Origin: Candidatus Saccharimonadota bacterium
Lineage (GTDB): Bacteria > Patescibacteriota > Saccharimonadia > Saccharimonadales > Saccharimonadaceae
DNA: 64,000 bases
NCBI GenBank assembly: GCA_026395405.1
Contig: JAPLYU010000001.1
Location: forward strand, 124,001-188,000
Direction of reading: 5' to 3'
The notes under the pieces are model-generated. The model saw only the letters and a list, made by a program, of their open reading frames with translations, searched no databases and was not told where the DNA came from. Each line of letters starts with the position of its first letter. Positions within the stretch are counted from its first letter, which is position 1. Positions 15,768-23,761 of the stretch are shown one piece after another. The translations under genes and the position numbers were made by a program.

Positions 15768-16505
15768 TTAATTAAATCCCACCGTACTGCCTAATATTTC
15801 AACGGCGTAAATGAATAAAACCAATACGATTAATCCGGCGCCAGATACAAATTGCAAAAAATATTTGTTTGATTCGCGCCATTTTTGGATTTTACCTAAA
15901 CTATGACCACTGCCAATTAAAACCCAAACAATTAATAGCGACAGCAGGGAAATGACAGTATAGATTGCAAGTCCCGCTAACTGCCAGACAGCAGGTAACT
16001 GAATCAGTACCAATGCAGAGACTAGCAGTGGGGCGATGATAAACAAAATTTCACCAAAAACACTACTCAGACCCAATCCAAAGGCTTCGGCACTTCGTTT
16101 TGTAGCCTTGGTCCTGTCATTTAGATAAACGGCAAAGGCTTTTGGAATCCACAGCGCAGTCCCCTTGTCATGGCGGTAATAGAATAGCCAAATGCACAGC
16201 GCTACTCCCACCATTAGGCCACTGGCCGCAGCCCAAACGACTAACGGTGGATTACTACCGTAAAACTGTATCAGTATTAGTGATACAGACGATAGTAACA
16301 AAACCGTCATTACGGCGGCACCGATGACAAAACTAGAGGTTAGCCGTAGTAATCTGGCCTGAGAATGTTTAGCCCCGATTGAATGCCCGCTTAGTAAAGT
16401 CAGAACGCTGACACTAAGTTGAAAACTGGCGTGAATTAGAGCTGCCAAAGATATAATTGCGAGTGAACCGGGAATATCCATATTTTTTATTTTTTGTTTC
16501 CTCAA
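15768..16505 (-). CDS. Polytopic membrane protein, first gene of oxidoreductase operon
   Basis: 245 residues with about six TM helices in two sets of three separated by a basic loop (about 125-140, NDRTKATKRSAEAFG), the layout of LysE/CcdA-like proteins, although no cysteine pair for thiol transfer is seen. ATG at 16481 is an alternative start giving MDIPGSL. The gene is 1 nt from the ATP-cone gene, so the three genes are surely co-transcribed. Function unknown; a transporter or electron-transfer membrane partner is possible. Confidence 0.6.
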   Translation of the reverse strand: MRKQKIKNMDIPGSLAIISLAALIHASFQLSVSVLTLLSGHSIGAKHSQARLLRLTSSFVIGAAVMTVLLLSSVSLILIQFYGSNPPLVVWAAASGLMVGVALCIWLFYYRHDKGTALWIPKAFAVYLNDRTKATKRSAEAFGLGLSSVFGEILFIIAPLLVSALVLIQLPAVWQLAGLAIYTVISLLSLLIVWVLIGSGHSLGKIQKWRESNKYFLQFVSGAGLIVLVLFIYAVEILGSTVGFN

Positions 16506-16639
16506 CCTAATTTATAACATAACCACTACTATAACGTCAAAGATTTAGTAGGGTTTTTATAAAATGGTATTGCTTTTTAATACAATTTATGCTTAAATAG
16601 ACTTATAAAACAATAAAAACAAAAAAAGGAAAACATTAG

Positions 16640-16792
16640 ATGGAAACACAATCAGAAGTCGAACTTGTAACTAAAAGCGATTTGCTGGGTTTGACAATGG
16701 CTACTTGGGATAGGCCTCGTAGTACCGAACAGTTACTGGGATTTATCGCCCGTCGTGAAGCTGCTATATCAGATTTAGTAGATGAAACGTAA
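16640..16792 (+). CDS. Small protein, 50 aa, unknown
   Basis: ATG at 16640 has AAGGAAA upstream and the ORF runs 50 codons to TAA, with a hairpin terminator 20 nt later and AT-rich promoter-like boxes upstream (TTGCTT, TATAAA). The peptide starts METQSEVELVTKSDLLG and is acidic with two amphipathic helices and a central WDRPRS turn. No known family. The complete set of expression signals makes it a credible small gene. It lies next to the transposase but outside its inverted repeats. Confidence 0.6.
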   Translation: METQSEVELVTKSDLLGLTMATWDRPRSTEQLLGFIARREAAISDLVDET

Positions 16793-16812
16793 GTACTCCG
16801 CATTTCTAAATT

Positions 16813-16843
16813 AAATAACCTCCTGGACAAGAGGTTATTTTTC
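16813..16843 (+). terminator. Rho-independent terminator
   Basis: AAATAACCTC-CTGGACAA-GAGGTTATTT followed by T residues; ends the 50-aa gene. Confidence 0.85.
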
Positions 16844-16848
16844 TATAT

Positions 16849-17556
16849 TTTAGAAGGACGGACCTTCTAAAAAGAACTTTTATTGTGTAGTATGTAAATA
16901 TGCCTAGTCGAAATGTCATCAAGATTGATGTCGAAGAAAGTTTTTACCATGTTTACGCTCGTGGCCATGGTCGGCAAAAAATCTTTAAAGAAGATGAAGA
17001 TTATCGAGTATTTTTGAATCTGTTGAAGCGTCATCTTTCTGTTGATGAAACTAGCGATAAGTACGGTAAACCATATGCCCACCTAAGGGGCAAAATTGAA
17101 CTACTGAGCTATTGTTTGATGGAAAATCATTTTCATTTGTTGCTATACCAGATTGAAAAAGGCGCGATGTCTAGGTTAATGCGCGGAGTTATGACAAGTT
17201 ACAGTACGTATTTCAACAAAAAATACGATTCATCTGGGTCGTTATTTGAAAGCCGGTACAAAGCTTCGCGAATATCATGCGAATCGTATTTGATGCACGT
17301 TAGTCGATATATCCATCTGAACCCAGGTGATTGGCGAGCTTATCCATATTCCAGTGTTAGCGCTTATTTCGGTATTGGCCAGCCCGAGTGGTTGCAGCAG
17401 AAAAGGGTTATTGAAATGTTTGGTTCAACTCCAGTTTACGCGGACTTTTTGGACGACAGCGAGGATTACGAATCATCACTGGAAGAAATCAAATACGAGC
17501 TGGCAAATAAGATATAACAACACACTTACTTTGTTTAGAAGGTCCGTCCTTCTAAA
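16849..17556. mobile_element. RAYT/IS200-like element bounded by perfect inverted repeats
   Basis: The transposase gene is enclosed by TTTAGAAGG-ACGGA-CCTTCTAAA (16849-16871) and TTTAGAAGG-TCCGT-CCTTCTAAA (17534-17556). Each is a 9-bp hairpin with a 5-nt loop, and the second is the exact reverse complement of the first. This is the layout of REP-associated tyrosine transposases, which recognise hairpins in single-stranded DNA. Total 708 bp. A related solo palindrome is at 12996-13015. Confidence 0.8.
16900..17517 (+). CDS. REP-associated tyrosine transposase (Y1/HUH family)
   Basis: 205 residues of the Y1_Tnp (IS200-like, RAYT) family. The N-terminus has FYHVYARGHGRQKIF; the metal-binding HUH motif is H77-F-H79 in MENHFHLLLY; the segment around SRYIHLNP with tyrosines follows, as in TnpA-REP proteins, then the usual YPYSS. 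RAYTs cleave and join single-stranded DNA at REP hairpins. The gene appears intact. The flanking hairpins are its likely recognition sites. Base composition is like its surroundings, so the element is either old or native to this lineage. Confidence 0.9.
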   Translation: MPSRNVIKIDVEESFYHVYARGHGRQKIFKEDEDYRVFLNLLKRHLSVDETSDKYGKPYAHLRGKIELLSYCLMENHFHLLLYQIEKGAMSRLMRGVMTSYSTYFNKKYDSSGSLFESRYKASRISCESYLMHVSRYIHLNPGDWRAYPYSSVSAYFGIGQPEWLQQKRVIEMFGSTPVYADFLDDSEDYESSLEEIKYELANKI

Positions 17557-17566
17557 GTTTTCTAGT

Positions 17567-17759
17567 CCGTAGGTAACGCGATTGGAATATCGCTCCACTT
17601 TGTTTTACTCCTCCGTTTGCTTATAAAAATATGTAAACACATTTTTATTTCGCTGTACTTCGCGACCTGGCGATTATTTTTGCCAGGGAAAAAAGTCGCC
17701 GGTTCAATCAGTTGCGATTACCAAAAACAAAACCCCATCTTATGATGAGGTATTATTTT
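17567..17759 (-). ncRNA. tRNA-Met trailer element with antisense and sense copies of the tRNA T-arm
   Basis: Read on the minus strand after tRNA-Met: a hairpin terminator (about 17759-17720), then TTGAACCGGCGAC (17707-17695), the exact complement of this tRNA's GTCGCCGGTTCAA (17790-17778); then TCGCCAG (17673-17667), a partial sense copy of the T-stem; then a 79-nt core (17666-17588) from GTCGCG to GATA; then TTCCAATCGCGTTACCTACG, a degraded copy of the tRNA 3' end. The same order is found after tRNA-Lys at 60615-60815. It may be a trailer RNA or a small tRNA-targeted element. Confidence 0.6.
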
Positions 17760-17836
17760 TGGTAGTAGCGGCTGGAATTGAACCGGCGACCTCAGGCTTA
17801 TGAGTCCTGCGCTCTAACCAACTGAGCTACGCTACC
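17760..17836 (-). tRNA. Elongator tRNA-Met (CAT)
   Basis: A 77-nt cloverleaf with encoded CCA: acceptor GGTAGCG/CGCTACT (G1-T72 wobble), D-arm GCTC/GAGC, anticodon loop CTCATAA, T-arm GCCGG-TTCAATT-CCAGC. Mismatches are visible at 31:39 (A x G) and in the T-stem (C x A). Position 1:72 is paired, so this is not the initiator; with the Ile2-like and initiator tRNAs elsewhere, elongator Met is the best call. A hairpin terminator and the trailer element follow. Confidence 0.88.
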
Positions 17837-17911
17837 GCAAGTTGCAAGGATAATTGTAGCAATAAATCTACCGTTTTTCCAGAGGGGGTGTATGAAGTTT
17901 TATTGAATAAC

Positions 17912-18649
17912 CTAGCTATCGCCAAGAGCTGATTTTAACGTTTTTGTTAAAATAGCCGCCTGTTTGGCAAAGTCGTCTCTGGCTGTCTTGATTGCGTCGT
18001 CACGTGTTTTTGTCAATTGTTTAATTTTATCAGAGGTTTTTAAATTAGAAATTGTTGTTTTTAGATCTTTGTGAGCTGTTTGCACTGCGGTTTTTACAGC
18101 TGCCATATTTGTACCCTTGGCACAATTTGTAGTAACGGTTGCAAAAGCTTTTTCAAAGGAAGTTTGATAAGTAATAACTGCAGCCGTCAAGGCAGTCTGT
18201 TGTTCCGTTACGGCGCTTGCCATTGCGCGCTGATATTCGGTTCTTGCAGTATCGACCGCAAATTCTCGGGTAATTTTAGCATTTTCCATGTCGGATTTAT
18301 AGGTTTCAATGGCTTGTTTCTGAGAATCGGTCAGTCCGGTTGTTGATTCCAGCTTTGCAACTTCTTGTTCAAACTTTTTTTTAGCATTTTCGCGTGCGGT
18401 CGTCAATTGCTTGTCGACGTTTGATTTGCTAGCAGCGATTTTTTTCATACGATCAGATGAGCCCGTATTCATTTTTGCTAGGTTAGTAGCAAATCCTTCA
18501 CGACCAGTAGTACGAAGAGTTATTACTCGCAGGCATTCGGGTGGGGTAATGTCTGAATTATCAACAGCCAACACAGGCGACACAGTGAGCAAAACTAGCG
18601 CTGGGCTTATGATGGTTGTGATTAGGATTTTACTTAAGATTGTTTTCAT
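17912..18649 (-). CDS. Secreted coiled-coil protein, unknown
   Basis: An in-frame GTG lies at 18655, but ATG at 18649 gives the cleaner signal peptide (MKTILSKILITTIISPALVLL, cleavage after VLA). The 245-residue product has a mature part that is almost entirely helical and rich in K, T, A and E with heptad periodicity (about 65-240), plus cysteines near residues 38 and 180. It is an extracellular coiled-coil protein of unknown role. Its start overlaps the end of the upstream gene, so the two are translationally coupled. Confidence 0.65.
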   Translation of the reverse strand: MKTILSKILITTIISPALVLLTVSPVLAVDNSDITPPECLRVITLRTTGREGFATNLAKMNTGSSDRMKKIAASKSNVDKQLTTARENAKKKFEQEVAKLESTTGLTDSQKQAIETYKSDMENAKITREFAVDTARTEYQRAMASAVTEQQTALTAAVITYQTSFEKAFATVTTNCAKGTNMAAVKTAVQTAHKDLKTTISNLKTSDKIKQLTKTRDDAIKTARDDFAKQAAILTKTLKSALGDS

Positions 18650-19061
18650 TGACACTGTCTCCTACGGTGTTAGCGGCACTACCGGCATCACCGGCAACAT
18701 TGCTGTCACTAGTGTTTGTGGTTTTTGATTCATCAGTAGCGCTGGTTGTTAATATACTGGTAATCGAACCAACTCTTGAGGTGTCGGTTGAGGCATTGGC
18801 CGTATTCGTACCATTTTTGCCGTTATCGGCTGGCGTAGGCTTGTTGTTGGCTAATACAAAATAGCCAATCAGTGCGGCTAGGATTAAAATGACAATTACC
18901 GCGACTGCGATATAAAGTTTTTTATTTGATTTTTTTGGTTCTGAGAATGTTGTCAGTGGTTTTTCCGGCTGTGTAAATCCAGGCGCAGGCGTTTCTGGTG
19001 GAGCTATGGGAGGTGTCTGCACCGGCTGTTCGTTCTGGTTGTCTATATTATTAGGTTCCAT
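18630..19061 (-). CDS. Single-pass membrane protein with low-complexity outer domain
   Basis: 143 residues: a proline-rich cytoplasmic segment (PPIAPPETPAPGF), KKSNKK, one TM helix (about 48-70), then an N/T/S/D-rich extracytoplasmic tail. The N-terminal design is like that of the Fibrobacter-domain protein at 13131, without the C-terminal domain. It overlaps the secreted coiled-coil gene by about 20 nt; the pair probably acts at the cell surface. Unknown family. Confidence 0.6.
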   Translation of the reverse strand: MEPNNIDNQNEQPVQTPPIAPPETPAPGFTQPEKPLTTFSEPKKSNKKLYIAVAVIVILILAALIGYFVLANNKPTPADNGKNGTNTANASTDTSRVGSITSILTTSATDESKTTNTSDSNVAGDAGSAANTVGDSVNENNLK

Positions 19062-19144
19062 AAATTTAATTAATACCGATTATGTTTTTTATTCATAGAT
19101 AATTATCGCACTGTTGCCGACATGTGTAAATATTTAGGCGGTGT

Positions 19145-19314
19145 TATAATGGGGATATACCACGCGATACACACTAGCTTTTTTGGCGAAGCGTCCCTCA
19201 CGAGCGGATTATCATTCTAAATTGTCTTCGGGCTTCCAGTTAAGAAACGGGCTGGGATAACGGACAAAAAACTATAGCAACGTTTCCTGAAATTATTTTA
19301 GGAGATTTTTTAAT
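19145..19314 (+). promoter_or_regulatory. Promoter and ~155-nt structured-looking leader of the Y-polymerase operon
   Basis: TATAAT at 19145-19150 is followed by an unusually long 5' leader before the ATG at 19315. The leader has GC-rich blocks (GGCGAAGCGTCCCTCACGAG; TTCGGGCTTCCAG...CTGGGA) able to form hairpins, and AGGAG eight bases before the ATG. Most genes here have very short leaders, so this one may be regulatory. No LexA-type palindrome was recognised. Confidence 0.4.
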
Positions 19315-19584
19315 ATGAATGATGAACTATTTTTGAACGAACAAGTTAAGGTCGTGGCTGTATTCGGAGAAGGTTTGAATCCTTGTCAACCACTTAGATT
19401 TAGACGTTTGAACGGCCGAGAATTTGATATTACCGAGATTGGGCTGCGGCACCCAACCATGCAGGGCAAACGGATGTTGCATATTTTTGACGTGACTGAC
19501 GGGTCGGCTGACTATCGGCTGGAATTTGATGCCCAACGTTTGACCTGGTATTTGACACGCGAGGCGGACCACGTCGATGCATAA
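19315..19584 (+). CDS. Small protein co-expressed with Y-family polymerase
   Basis: 89 residues, mostly beta-prone, with no signal or TM segment. It begins MNDELFLNEQVKVVAVFG; the later segment FDVTDGSADYRLEFD and the tryptophan of LTWYLTRE look like a compact beta fold. It overlaps the polymerase gene by 8 nt, so translation is coupled. YolD-like proteins hold a similar position before UvrX-type polymerases in Firmicutes, but sequence similarity to YolD is not evident. A polymerase partner is the natural inference. Confidence 0.65.
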   Translation: MNDELFLNEQVKVVAVFGEGLNPCQPLRFRRLNGREFDITEIGLRHPTMQGKRMLHIFDVTDGSADYRLEFDAQRLTWYLTREADHVDA

Positions 19585-20800
19585 CAAATATAATACTGAG
19601 CCGTCACTTATTATGCATGTCGATTTAAATTCGGCTTTTGCTTCGGTCGAACAGCAATCCAGGCCGATGCTGCGAGGCAAGCCAATCGCGGTTATTAATC
19701 GTCGTACTGAACATACTGCCATAGTCACCGCCAGCTATGAAGCCAAATCCGCAGGGGTAAAAGTTGGCATGAAATTTCGCGAGGCGGCTAAATTGGTGCC
19801 GGGATTGATTGCGGTCGAAAGCGATCCTCCAAAATACAGATATGTTTACCGAAAACTGATGGAGATATTAAATTCATATTCGCCTAATGTTGTTATGAAA
19901 AGTATCGATGAAGGAATTATTGATTTTCACGGCGTACCACTGCAAAAAACATTGGTCGAGATAGGTTACGAGATTAAAAAACGTCTACGGGTTGAGGTCG
20001 GTTGTGCCATGCGCTGCAATGTCGGTATTGGTCCCAGCCGATTCTTGGCTAAAACGGCGGCAGGACTGCATAAACCAGACGGATTGGATGTGGTTGATGC
20101 GACTAATTTGCGGGCTGTTTATGAAACTATGAAGTTGACCGATATCACCGGAATCGCCAGTCATATGCAGCGGCGATTAAATGCGGTCAGTATTTTTACA
20201 CCCATTCAATTTTTGGACACGGACGTGGTCGCTTTGCAAAAAGTAGTGTTCAAAAGTATCAACGGCATTCATTGGTACCAGCGGCTGCGTGGTTACGAAG
20301 TCGATGACAGAACGACTGATGTTAAAACGGTCGGTCGGCAATACGTTCTAGAAAATCGAAACCTAACTCACGCACAAATTAAGGCCAGACTCCATCATTT
20401 ATGTGAATCCGTCGGCTATCGTATGCGGTCACAAAACAAGGTCGCGCGCGGAGTGCATATCTATATCAGAACGGTCGACAGGAAATATTGGCATACTTGC
20501 CGGATGAGTCAAATACCGTTTTACAGTGACAAAACTATCAATGCGATTGCTCAACAACTTTTTTTAAATGCTCCTGGAAATGTCCAGGAAATTGGTATTC
20601 GTTGTTATGAGTTATCCAATAACGACAATCCTCAAGTAAGTTTGTTCAATGACGAGATTGTTCGTGAACAACAATTGGTGGGGGCGATTGACGATATTAA
20701 TCAGAGATTTGGTGACAGGACTGTTCATTCGGCCGACACCCTCAAAACCGGTGAATTTATAAAAACTAAAATACCGTTCGGCAGTACAAGGTACCTATAG
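19577..20800 (+). CDS. Y-family DNA polymerase (UmuC/DinB-like)
   Basis: 407 residues. Palm motifs are present: HVDLNSAFASVE with catalytic D16, and KSIDEGIIDF with D111/E112. The finger segment contains ASYEAKSAGVKVGMKF, followed by the DNA-binding VGIGPSRFLAKTAAGLHKPDG, a helix-hairpin-helix thumb and a little-finger domain (about 250-350). It should replicate past DNA lesions with low fidelity. No clear beta-clamp-binding peptide was identified. It overlaps the 89-aa gene upstream and ends just before the promoter of the next small gene. Confidence 0.93.
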   Translation: MHNKYNTEPSLIMHVDLNSAFASVEQQSRPMLRGKPIAVINRRTEHTAIVTASYEAKSAGVKVGMKFREAAKLVPGLIAVESDPPKYRYVYRKLMEILNSYSPNVVMKSIDEGIIDFHGVPLQKTLVEIGYEIKKRLRVEVGCAMRCNVGIGPSRFLAKTAAGLHKPDGLDVVDATNLRAVYETMKLTDITGIASHMQRRLNAVSIFTPIQFLDTDVVALQKVVFKSINGIHWYQRLRGYEVDDRTTDVKTVGRQYVLENRNLTHAQIKARLHHLCESVGYRMRSQNKVARGVHIYIRTVDRKYWHTCRMSQIPFYSDKTINAIAQQLFLNAPGNVQEIGIRCYELSNNDNPQVSLFNDEIVREQQLVGAIDDINQRFGDRTVHSADTLKTGEFIKTKIPFGSTRYL

Positions 20801-20804
20801 GCTG

Positions 20805-20810
20805 TATAAT
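20805..20810 (+). promoter_or_regulatory. -10 box, leaderless promoter of the tilS operon
   Basis: TATAAT ends six bases before the ATG at 20817; there is no SD. It drives the 57-aa membrane protein and the coupled tilS. Confidence 0.65.
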
Positions 20811-20816
20811 GGCTGT

Positions 20817-20990
20817 ATGAATAAAGGCGTTATTTTGTTATTTGCAACCGCCGGTGAGTTGGCGGGTAGTTTTGCGCCAATGTTATTCGGCGATAAGGAC
20901 TTATTTAGTGCTTGGGGAATTTTAGGCGGACTAATTGGCGGGATATTTGGTATTTGGGTTGGCGTCGTATTTTCAAAGAGATTTTTATAA
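20817..20990 (+). CDS. Small two-helix membrane protein, 57 aa (AtpZ/AtpI-like layout)
   Basis: ATG at 20817 lies six bases after a TATAAT box. The product is almost entirely two glycine-rich hydrophobic helices joined by a GDKDLFSAWG loop and ending SKRFL. Two-helix proteins of this size and shape with a GGLIGGIFG-type second helix resemble AtpZ/AtpI, but no ATP synthase genes are near, so this is only a resemblance. One base separates its stop from the tilS ATG. Confidence 0.6.
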   Translation: MNKGVILLFATAGELAGSFAPMLFGDKDLFSAWGILGGLIGGIFGIWVGVVFSKRFL

Positions 20991-20991
20991 A

Positions 20992-21825
20992 ATGAATAAA
21001 TACGTTGTGGCTGTTAGCGGCGGTGTGGACTCGGTGGTTTTATTAGATATTTTGGCGAATCAGCCCGATAACGAACTAATCGTGGCTCATTTTGATCATG
21101 GCATTCGCAAGGAATCACACAAGGATGCCGAATTTGTTGCTAGTTTGGCTAAAAAATACGGATTGCCTTTTGTTGGTAAGCGCGAAGAACTTGGGTCAGA
21201 TGCCAGCGAAGAAAAAGCGCGCGACCAGCGGTATGCATTTTTGCGTTCGGTCGCGGAAAAACACGGCGCAAAACTTGTGACGGCCCATCACGCTGATGAC
21301 GTTATCGAATCTATTGCGATTAATTTATCGCGCGGTACTGGGTGGCGGGGGTTGGCGGTTTTGGATTCGGATGTCGAACGCCCTCTTACTGATATGAATA
21401 AAGTCCAGACTATCAATTATGCTAAAAACCACGGGCTGAAATGGTGCGAAGACATCACTAACAAAACTGACGTCTATTTACGCAATCGGATTCGTCGCAA
21501 AGTTGCCGATTTAGACGAAGACGTAAAAAGGCAGTTGTTGACGCTATGGGAAACGCAAAAATCAATTAAATCGGATATTGAAAAAGAAGCCAATAAACTG
21601 ATTGGGGGCGGTCCAAAATATAGCCGTTATTTCTTTGCGCATCTGGACGATAGAATAGGTTCGGAACTGTTGCGTCACATCACACAGTGGCGTTTGACTC
21701 GACCTCAGCGGGCGAAAGCACTGCATGCCATCAAAACGTTTTTGCCCGGTAAAATTTATCATGCTGGTTGGGGAATTGAAATTCATTTCACTTCTCGTAA
21801 TTTCACCGTCAAACTGATAAAATAA
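20992..21825 (+). CDS. tilS: tRNA(Ile)-lysidine synthase
   Basis: An in-frame start at 20935 lies inside the upstream small gene; ATG 20992, one base after that gene's stop, gives a 277-residue protein starting MNKYVVAVSGG. The N-type ATP-pyrophosphatase P-loop SGGVDS is at residues 9-14, followed by HFDHGIR, TAHHADD and LRNRIRRKV, all TilS signatures. TilS converts C34 of tRNA-Ile(CAU) to lysidine so that it reads AUA; the Ile2-like tRNA at 12235 is the expected substrate. The C-terminal part is short compared with E. coli TilS (~430). Confidence 0.93.
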   Translation: MNKYVVAVSGGVDSVVLLDILANQPDNELIVAHFDHGIRKESHKDAEFVASLAKKYGLPFVGKREELGSDASEEKARDQRYAFLRSVAEKHGAKLVTAHHADDVIESIAINLSRGTGWRGLAVLDSDVERPLTDMNKVQTINYAKNHGLKWCEDITNKTDVYLRNRIRRKVADLDEDVKRQLLTLWETQKSIKSDIEKEANKLIGGGPKYSRYFFAHLDDRIGSELLRHITQWRLTRPQRAKALHAIKTFLPGKIYHAGWGIEIHFTSRNFTVKLIK

Positions 21826-21879
21826 ATACAGAGATACAAAGTAGCGATACGCCCGACCGCGAAAGGATGTAAATTTTTT

Positions 21880-23742
21880 ATGGCAATGAAATTACCGAAT
21901 ATGAAAAGGAAACCAAGTGATATTATTCGCCTAAGTTTGTTTTGGGCAATAATTATTTTTGCCGGTTTGGTTGGGGTAGCATTATTAACACCTCACGACG
22001 ATCTTAAAAGCGTAGCAATTTCAGATGTTATAAATCAAGCTAATAACGGTAAGATTTCGAAACTTGTTATTCAGGGTAACGACGTCACAATTACTCCGAA
22101 AGGGTTCAAAGACCCGACTGAAAAATCAGTTAAACAAGACGGTAGTAGCATCCAACAACAGGGTTTAAAACCCGATGCGCCGGTTGAACTTAGCATTCAA
22201 CCAGCATCAACTACCGGCACTACATTTTGGAGTTTAGCTACGATAATTATCCCGGTCGTTCTGATTGCTGGATTCTTTATGTTTATGATGCGTCAGGCCC
22301 AGGGTCAGAATAATCAGGCGATGGGTTTTGGTAAGTCAAAGGCCAAACTATACGGACTCGACAAGGAAAAAGCAGTCTTTGACGATATTGCAGGTAACGA
22401 ATCTGCAAAACAAGATCTACAGGAAGTTGTTGATTTTCTGAAACATCCGAAAAAATACGAATCACTGGGGGCTAAGATTCCCAGGGGTGTGCTGTTAGTC
22501 GGTAGTCCCGGTACTGGTAAAACTTTACTAGCCCGCGCTGTTGCCGGCGAAGCCAATGTACCATTCTTTTCAATATCCGGTTCAGAATTCGTCGAAATGT
22601 TCGTTGGTGTTGGTGCTAGTCGTGTTCGCGATTTGTTCACCAAAGCCAAAAAGAACGCACCGGCGATCATCTTTATTGATGAAATTGACGCTGTTGGTCG
22701 CCGACGAGGCAGCGGCATGGGTGGCGGTCACGATGAACGCGAACAAACACTGAATCAGATTCTAGTCGAGATGGACGGTTTCGAAACCGGTGCTAATGTT
22801 ATTGTCCTTGCGGCTACAAACAGGGCAGACGTACTAGACCCGGCGCTTTTGCGTCCAGGACGGTTCGACAGGCGTACGGAAATTACGTTGCCTGAACGCC
22901 GGGACCGCGAAGCAATTTTGAAGGTTCACTTTAAAAACAAACCGGTTGATGCGACGGTTGATATTAGTTCAATGGCCGCAAAAACTGCCGGCTCATCAGG
23001 CGCGGATTTAGCTAACATAGCTAACGAAGCGGCAATTGTTGCGGCTGGGCGAAACGCTAAAAAAATCAATAACATGGATTTGACGGAAGCATTTGAAAAA
23101 ATTGCTATTGGTCCTGAACACAAGTCGAAAATCATGAGTGACAAAGAAAAAGAAATGACAGCTTATCACGAGGCTGGGCATGCCGTAGTCGGTCACGTTA
23201 TGCCGGATAGCGATCCCGTTCACAAGGTTACGATTATTCCGCGTGGTGCCACCGGTGGCGTCACCTGGTTCTTGCCGCCCGAAGACAAGCGGTTCACTAG
23301 TATTATTGAGTTTAAGGATGTTCTAGCTAGGGCATTAGGCGGACGCGTTGCTGAAAAACTAATTTACGGTAAAGACCGTGTTACGACCGGTGCCAGTTCG
23401 GATCTGCGCTATGCTACTGGTGTTGCCCGCGATATGGTTATGGAACAAGGCATGGGCACAAAACTTCGTGACCAAGTGTTTCATGAAGATACTGGTGGAA
23501 TAATGTTTGACAGGATGGCGCACGACCGGCCATACAGTGATGAAACTGCCATGGAAATTGACAAAGAAGTCGCATCGTTAATCAACGAAGCCGCCAAACG
23601 TGCTGAAATCGTTGTTCAGAATAACCGTGTCGGTTTGGATAAACTGGCCAAAGCCTTGTTGGCCGATGAAACAATTGAAGAAGACCAAGTTGCCGAGATA
23701 TTAAAAGATACCGTCCTACCAGAGGAGGCAAAGCTTTACTAA
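21880..23742 (+). CDS. ftsH: ATP-dependent zinc metalloprotease FtsH
   Basis: 620 residues: TM1 (about 15-37), an extracytoplasmic domain, TM2 (about 110-132), an AAA+ module with Walker A GSPGTGKT (about 208-215), Walker [14 protein letters not shown] and the second region of homology [18 protein letters not shown], then an M41 protease with H430-E-A-G-H434. FtsH degrades misfolded membrane proteins and short-lived regulators from the cytoplasmic face. All catalytic elements are intact. GAAAGGATG upstream of the ATG serves as the SD. murJ follows after 19 nt and lepA overlaps murJ, so the three are probably co-transcribed. Confidence 0.97.
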   Translation: MAMKLPNMKRKPSDIIRLSLFWAIIIFAGLVGVALLTPHDDLKSVAISDVINQANNGKISKLVIQGNDVTITPKGFKDPTEKSVKQDGSSIQQQGLKPDAPVELSIQPASTTGTTFWSLATIIIPVVLIAGFFMFMMRQAQGQNNQAMGFGKSKAKLYGLDKEKAVFDDIAGNESAKQDLQEVVDFLKHPKKYESLGAKIPRGVLLVGSPGTGKTLLARAVAGEANVPFFSISGSEFVEMFVGVGASRVRDLFTKAKKNAPAIIFIDEIDAVGRRRGSGMGGGHDEREQTLNQILVEMDGFETGANVIVLAATNRADVLDPALLRPGRFDRRTEITLPERRDREAILKVHFKNKPVDATVDISSMAAKTAGSSGADLANIANEAAIVAAGRNAKKINNMDLTEAFEKIAIGPEHKSKIMSDKEKEMTAYHEAGHAVVGHVMPDSDPVHKVTIIPRGATGGVTWFLPPEDKRFTSIIEFKDVLARALGGRVAEKLIYGKDRVTTGASSDLRYATGVARDMVMEQGMGTKLRDQVFHEDTGGIMFDRMAHDRPYSDETAMEIDKEVASLINEAAKRAEIVVQNNRVGLDKLAKALLADETIEEDQVAEILKDTVLPEEAKLY

Positions 23743-23761
23743 AGCCAAGCGGTTAACTCGT

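Noticed and set aside
20817-20990. Firm assignment of the 57-aa membrane protein as AtpZ
   Set aside because: Only size and glycine-rich helices agree; no ATP synthase genes are adjacent.
20935-20991. Upstream in-frame start for tilS at 20935
   Set aside because: It lies inside the 57-aa membrane gene; ATG 20992 follows that gene's stop and begins the conserved TilS N-terminus.
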